A DNA stretch of 64,000 nt from Desulfotignum sp. Its GTDB lineage: Bacteria > Desulfobacterota > Desulfobacteria > Desulfobacterales > Desulfobacteraceae. The notes under the pieces are model-generated. The model was not told the DNA's origin. It was given only the letters and a program-made list of their open reading frames with translations, and did not search any database. The DNA lies in the NCBI GenBank assembly GCA_018399285.1, contig JAGYOW010000013.1, forward strand, positions 16,432 to 80,431, written 5' to 3'. The stretch's first letter is position 1. Every line of letters starts with the position of its first letter. This document shows, one piece after another, positions 60,750 through 64,000 of the stretch. Both the position numbers and the translations under genes were made by a program.

Positions 60750-61469
60750 ATGACATTGAAAAAACATTATCTGGCTGTGATCCTGGCGGCAGTCCTGTTT
60801 GCTCTGCCGGCCTCTGTTTGGGCCAGTGAAGAAACAGCGGAACCCAAATTACACAAAGCCAGTGCAGATGACCGGGTCAGTTATGCCATTGGATATGATA
60901 TCACCAACCGGTTGAAAGACAGTTTTGACATCAATCCGGAACTGTTTTTACAGGGGATGAAAGACAGCCTGGCAGGAGAGACATCCATGACACCGGAAAA
61001 AATGCAGGAAACCCTGATGGAGTTCCAGGCCATGGCCCAGGAAAAGCAGATGGCGGCGCAAAGCAAAAAAGCAGCGGAAAACAAAGCTGCCGGTGAGGCG
61101 TTTCTGGCGGAAAACAAAACCCAAAAAGGGGTAAAAACCCTGGATTCCGGACTTCAGTACAAAGTGATCACACCGGGTACGGGGTCATCTCCGAAACTCA
61201 GCGACAAAGTGAAATGTCATTACCGGGGATCTTTGCTCAATGGCCGGGAATTCGATTCTTCCTATCAGCGCAACGAACCGGCTGAATTTCCGGTGAACGG
61301 GGTGATCAAAGGCTGGACCGAAGCGTTGCAGCTCATGAAAGTCGGCGCCAAATGGATGCTGTATGTTCCGGCGGATCTGGCCTATGGGGATCAGGGTGCC
61401 GGAAACGTCATCGAGCCGGGATCCACATTGATTTTTGAAGTGGAACTGCTGGAAATCCAGAAGAGCTGA
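60750..61469 (+). CDS. FKBP-type peptidyl-prolyl isomerase, exported (FkpA/Mip-like)
   Basis: A 239-residue periplasmic folding catalyst: signal peptide (about 1-26, VWASEE), an N-terminal helical dimerisation domain (about 35-125; DRVSYAIGYDITNRLK), and an FKBP domain (about 130-238) with VKCHYRGSLLNGREFDSSY, VIKGWTEALQLMKVGAKW and PADLAYGDQGAG, the usual ligand-binding residues. AAAAGGAA precedes the ATG. Confidence 0.94.
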   Translation: MTLKKHYLAVILAAVLFALPASVWASEETAEPKLHKASADDRVSYAIGYDITNRLKDSFDINPELFLQGMKDSLAGETSMTPEKMQETLMEFQAMAQEKQMAAQSKKAAENKAAGEAFLAENKTQKGVKTLDSGLQYKVITPGTGSSPKLSDKVKCHYRGSLLNGREFDSSYQRNEPAEFPVNGVIKGWTEALQLMKVGAKWMLYVPADLAYGDQGAGNVIEPGSTLIFEVELLEIQKS

Positions 61470-61497
61470 TTTCACGATATAACGATCAAAGAATTCC

Positions 61498-63936
61498 ATG
61501 ACCATTGAAAATTTAGACCGGGTGTTTGAACCCGGGTCCGTGGCCGTGATCGGTGCCAGTGACCGGCCGGGCAGTGTCGGGGCCACGGTGATGCACAATC
61601 TTGGGTCCCGGAAATTTAAGGGAACGGTGTTGCCTGTGAATCCCGGTCGAACCTCGGTGATGGGCATTGATGCGTGTGCGGATGTCCGGGATCTGCCCGC
61701 GGATGTGGACCTGGCTGTGGTGGCGGTTCCCATCCTTCAGGTTCCGGAAATTCTGGAAACCTGTGTGGCCAAAAAAGTGGGTGGGGCCGTGATACTTTCG
61801 GCGGGTGATGCATGGCCCACTCCCCGGCAGAATGCGGTTTTCCAGCAGATCAAAGCCATGGCCGGCCGGTCGGGCATGCGGATTCTGGGACCTGATTCCG
61901 TGGGGTTTATTCATACCGGAATCGGATTAAATGCCAGTTTCATGCACCAGACCCCGTTGCAGGGGCGCATGGCGTTTTTGTCCCAGAGCGGTGCGGTATG
62001 CACCTCCGTGCTGGATCTGGCGGTCCGGGAAAATGTGGGGTTCAGCCATTTTGTGAGCTTAGGCTCCAAGCTGGATGTGAATTTTTCCGATATGCTCGAC
62101 TATCTGGGAACCCTGCCGGATGTGGATTCCATTGTCATGTATGTGGAGTCCGTCACCCGGATGCGCCGGTTCATGAGTGCGGCCCGGGCCGTGTCCCGGA
62201 TCAAACCCATCATTGCCCTGAAATCCAGACGATCCGGAAAAATCAGTGCCCCGGGGGATCTGGATGAAGACCAGATGTATGATGCGGCGTTTAAACGGGC
62301 CGGTATTCTGCGGGTCAATGAATTTGAAGCCCTGTTCGACTGTGCTGAATTCCTGGCCAAGCAGCAGCGGCCCAAAGGGTCCCGCCTGGCCATTGTTTCC
62401 AATGCCAGAGGGATCGGGGAGATGGCCAGAGATGCCCTGGTCCGCCATGGCCTGGAACCGGCAGCCCTGGATTCAGCCACCATTGAAAAACTGGATGCCC
62501 TGCTGTCGGACGGCTGGAGCCGGGCCAATCCCATTGCCCTGCTCCGGGCCGCCACCCCGAAGCAGTATGTACAAGTGGTGAAAACCTGCATTCAGGCCCC
62601 GGAGATCGACGGCCTGCTGTTACTCAGCTCTCCGGTGGGTATTTATGACTGTACCACCATTGCGAAATCATTGGTGGATCTGTTAAAGACCACCCCGTTT
62701 CCGGTGTTTACCGCCTGGCTGGGGGGAATGACCATCGACGACTCCAGGGAGATCTTCAACCGGCACGGCATCGTCACCTATGACACGCCTGAACGGGCGG
62801 TCCGGGCGTTTGTCAATCTGTACCAATACGGCCGGAACATGGAAGCGCTCCAGCAGATTCCCTATACCACGGACAAACGCCTGAAGATCGACCGGGATGC
62901 GGCATCTCAGATTATTGATGATGCCCTGTCCCGGGGAGAGATACACCTGCCGCCCCAAACAGCAGCGGATCTGGCAGGAGCCTATGATATTCATATCAAA
63001 CCCCTGCCCGCCGGGGTGGCGCCCGACTATGCCCTGAACCTGTCGGCGAAATACACGGACCTGTTCGGACCGGTGATCCGGTTCGGGATCGGCGGGCTCA
63101 TGACCGAAGTGCTTGCCGATATGGCAGTGGCTTTGCCGCCGCTGAACCGGATGCTGGCCGAACGGACCATCAAAAGTACCCGGATTTCCCGGCTGCTGCA
63201 GGGCCGGGGCAATGTGGCCGGCGTGGATCTCGACGTGCTCGAGGAGACCATGATTCTGGTGAGCCGCATGGTCACGGACTATCCGGCCATACAGACCCTG
63301 GCGCTCAACCCCATCCAGATAGCTGACGGAGAAATTTATATTTCCGAAATTGCGGTGACCGTGGCGGCCCCGGCTGTGTGTGCGCCGGCCCACCTGATCA
63401 TCAGTCCCTATCCCTGGTGGCAGGAATCCGAATTCATCACCCGGGACAACGAACGGATTTTCATGCGCCCGGTGCGGCCCGGGGATGCCCAGCAGATGAT
63501 CGATCTGTTTTCCGATCTGTCCCCGGAAACCATTTTCATGCGGTTTTTCTCTCCGTTGAAACGGATATCCCGGCCCATGTTGGCGCGTCTCAGCCAGATC
63601 GACTATGACCGGGAGATTGCATTGTGCGCCTTTGCCGGCGACGGGGAGGCCCGCAAACTCATCGGGGTGGCGAGGATCATTTTTATGCCGGACGGCAAAA
63701 CCGGGGAATTCGCCGTGGTGGTGGCCGATGACTGGCACGGCAAAGGCATTGGCAGCGTGCTGCTCAAACAGGCCATGATCAGTGCCAAAAAATATGGCTT
63801 GTCCGTGGTGTCCGGACTGGTGCTGACCAACAATGCCCCCATGCTGGCCATGGGACAGAAAATTGGATTTTCAGTGGCCCGTGATCCGGATTCCGCTGAA
63901 TACCGCATGACCATTCAGCTCAAGGATCTGGGGTAA
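61498..63936 (+). CDS. Pat-like protein: CoA-ligase (NDP-forming) domains plus GNAT acetyltransferase
   Basis: An 812-residue bifunctional-type protein. A CoA-binding domain (about 8-130; FEPGSVAVIGASDRPGSVG), a succinyl-CoA-synthetase-like region (about 150-460; FLSQSGAVCTSVLDLA), a remnant of the ATP-grasp domain (about 480-630; LFGPVIRFGIGGLMTEVL) and a C-terminal GNAT domain (about 650-805; GKGIGSVLLKQAM) can be seen. The ATP-grasp part lacks the nucleotide-binding lysine segment (usually GYPVVLK...HKSDVGGV), about 80-90 residues short. Relatives acetylate lysines, for example of acetyl-CoA synthetase; acetyl-CoA synthesis is unlikely here. Confidence 0.87.
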   Translation: MTIENLDRVFEPGSVAVIGASDRPGSVGATVMHNLGSRKFKGTVLPVNPGRTSVMGIDACADVRDLPADVDLAVVAVPILQVPEILETCVAKKVGGAVILSAGDAWPTPRQNAVFQQIKAMAGRSGMRILGPDSVGFIHTGIGLNASFMHQTPLQGRMAFLSQSGAVCTSVLDLAVRENVGFSHFVSLGSKLDVNFSDMLDYLGTLPDVDSIVMYVESVTRMRRFMSAARAVSRIKPIIALKSRRSGKISAPGDLDEDQMYDAAFKRAGILRVNEFEALFDCAEFLAKQQRPKGSRLAIVSNARGIGEMARDALVRHGLEPAALDSATIEKLDALLSDGWSRANPIALLRAATPKQYVQVVKTCIQAPEIDGLLLLSSPVGIYDCTTIAKSLVDLLKTTPFPVFTAWLGGMTIDDSREIFNRHGIVTYDTPERAVRAFVNLYQYGRNMEALQQIPYTTDKRLKIDRDAASQIIDDALSRGEIHLPPQTAADLAGAYDIHIKPLPAGVAPDYALNLSAKYTDLFGPVIRFGIGGLMTEVLADMAVALPPLNRMLAERTIKSTRISRLLQGRGNVAGVDLDVLEETMILVSRMVTDYPAIQTLALNPIQIADGEIYISEIAVTVAAPAVCAPAHLIISPYPWWQESEFITRDNERIFMRPVRPGDAQQMIDLFSDLSPETIFMRFFSPLKRISRPMLARLSQIDYDREIALCAFAGDGEARKLIGVARIIFMPDGKTGEFAVVVADDWHGKGIGSVLLKQAMISAKKYGLSVVSGLVLTNNAPMLAMGQKIGFSVARDPDSAEYRMTIQLKDLG

Positions 63937-63945
63937 GGCACTGTC

Positions 63946-64000
63946 ATGAATCAGACATGGTTGATCAGCGCCGTGCTGCTGGCCCTGTTTCTGGGGGCAC
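63946..64000 (+). CDS. Start of a gene cut off by the window edge
   Basis: An ATG nine bases after the preceding stop codon opens MNQTWLISAVLLALFLGA, a hydrophobic segment that could be a signal peptide or first membrane helix. Only 18 codons are visible. No family can be named. AAGG overlapping the previous stop codon is the only ribosome-binding-like sequence. Confidence 0.5.
   Translation, partial: MNQTWLISAVLLALFLGA

Noticed and set aside
1..64000. tRNA, rRNA, prophage or transposase genes
   Set aside because: I looked for typical tRNA arms, rRNA motifs, integrases and DDE transposases and saw none; small degenerate copies could be missed by eye.

Overview
The window looks like chromosome from an anaerobic, sulfate-reducer-type deltaproteobacterium (Desulfobacterota, Desulfobacteraceae-like). 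This is inferred from the moderately GC-rich coding style, tightly overlapping operons, and the combination of an MttB-family methyltransferase, a dimethylglycine-dehydrogenase-like enzyme with its own ETF, an Mrp antiporter, C-P lyase and an acetyl-CoA-synthetase/GNAT protein. No ribosomal, sulfate-reduction or tRNA gene is present to fix the taxon.

Layout. 1-4561 (minus): C-P lyase operon phnGHIJKL running into a probable phnM at the edge. 4655-6809 (minus): a dihydrolipoamide-dehydrogenase-like flavoprotein paired with a TVP38/DedA-like membrane protein. 6810-7769: no intact gene, but several decayed gene remnants. 7770-15715 (mostly plus): htpX, an RCK potassium channel, a DUF3124 lipo/secreted protein (minus), nfo, asd, trkH-trkA and an orphan two-helix membrane protein. 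15756-37784: a large catabolic locus for methylated amines or betaines. Its left arm (minus) is an mttB-like methyltransferase, a sarcosine-oxidase-like flavoprotein, a DUF1638-hydantoinase fusion and an MFS carrier. In the middle is a sigma-54 activator. Its right arm (plus) is a branched-chain-type ABC importer, a dimethylglycine-dehydrogenase-like enzyme, EtfB, EtfA, a universal-stress protein and two BCCT betaine carriers. 37860-46330 (minus): a GAF-adenylate cyclase leading an mrpA(B)CDEFG Na+/H+ antiporter operon. 46493-52605 (minus): a class IV aminotransferase, thiDEM thiamine salvage, and a thiamine-precursor ABC importer under a TPP riboswitch. 52743-53633: an EamA carrier (minus). 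53835-62000s (plus): a deleted racemase remnant, an amine oxidase, a geranylgeranyl-reductase-like enzyme, sbcD, sbcC, an FKBP and a Pat-like acetyltransferase. A new gene begins at the right edge.

How it fits together. The sigma-54 activator at 22946 sits between two sigma-54-type promoters that fire outward into both arms of the methylamine locus, so import (BCCT, ABC), demethylation (MttB-like, DMGDH-like, sarcosine-oxidase-like) and electron transfer (ETF) look like one regulon. No corrinoid protein gene accompanies the MttB-like enzyme within the window. The first BCCT gene appears to be an inserted cassette flanked by duplicated pieces of its neighbours.

Two genes (mrpD, thiE) are split by frameshifts at places where the two halves otherwise join perfectly; these may be real lesions or sequencing errors. 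Several remnants (racemase, DUF547, BCCT) keep both ends of a gene and have lost the middle.
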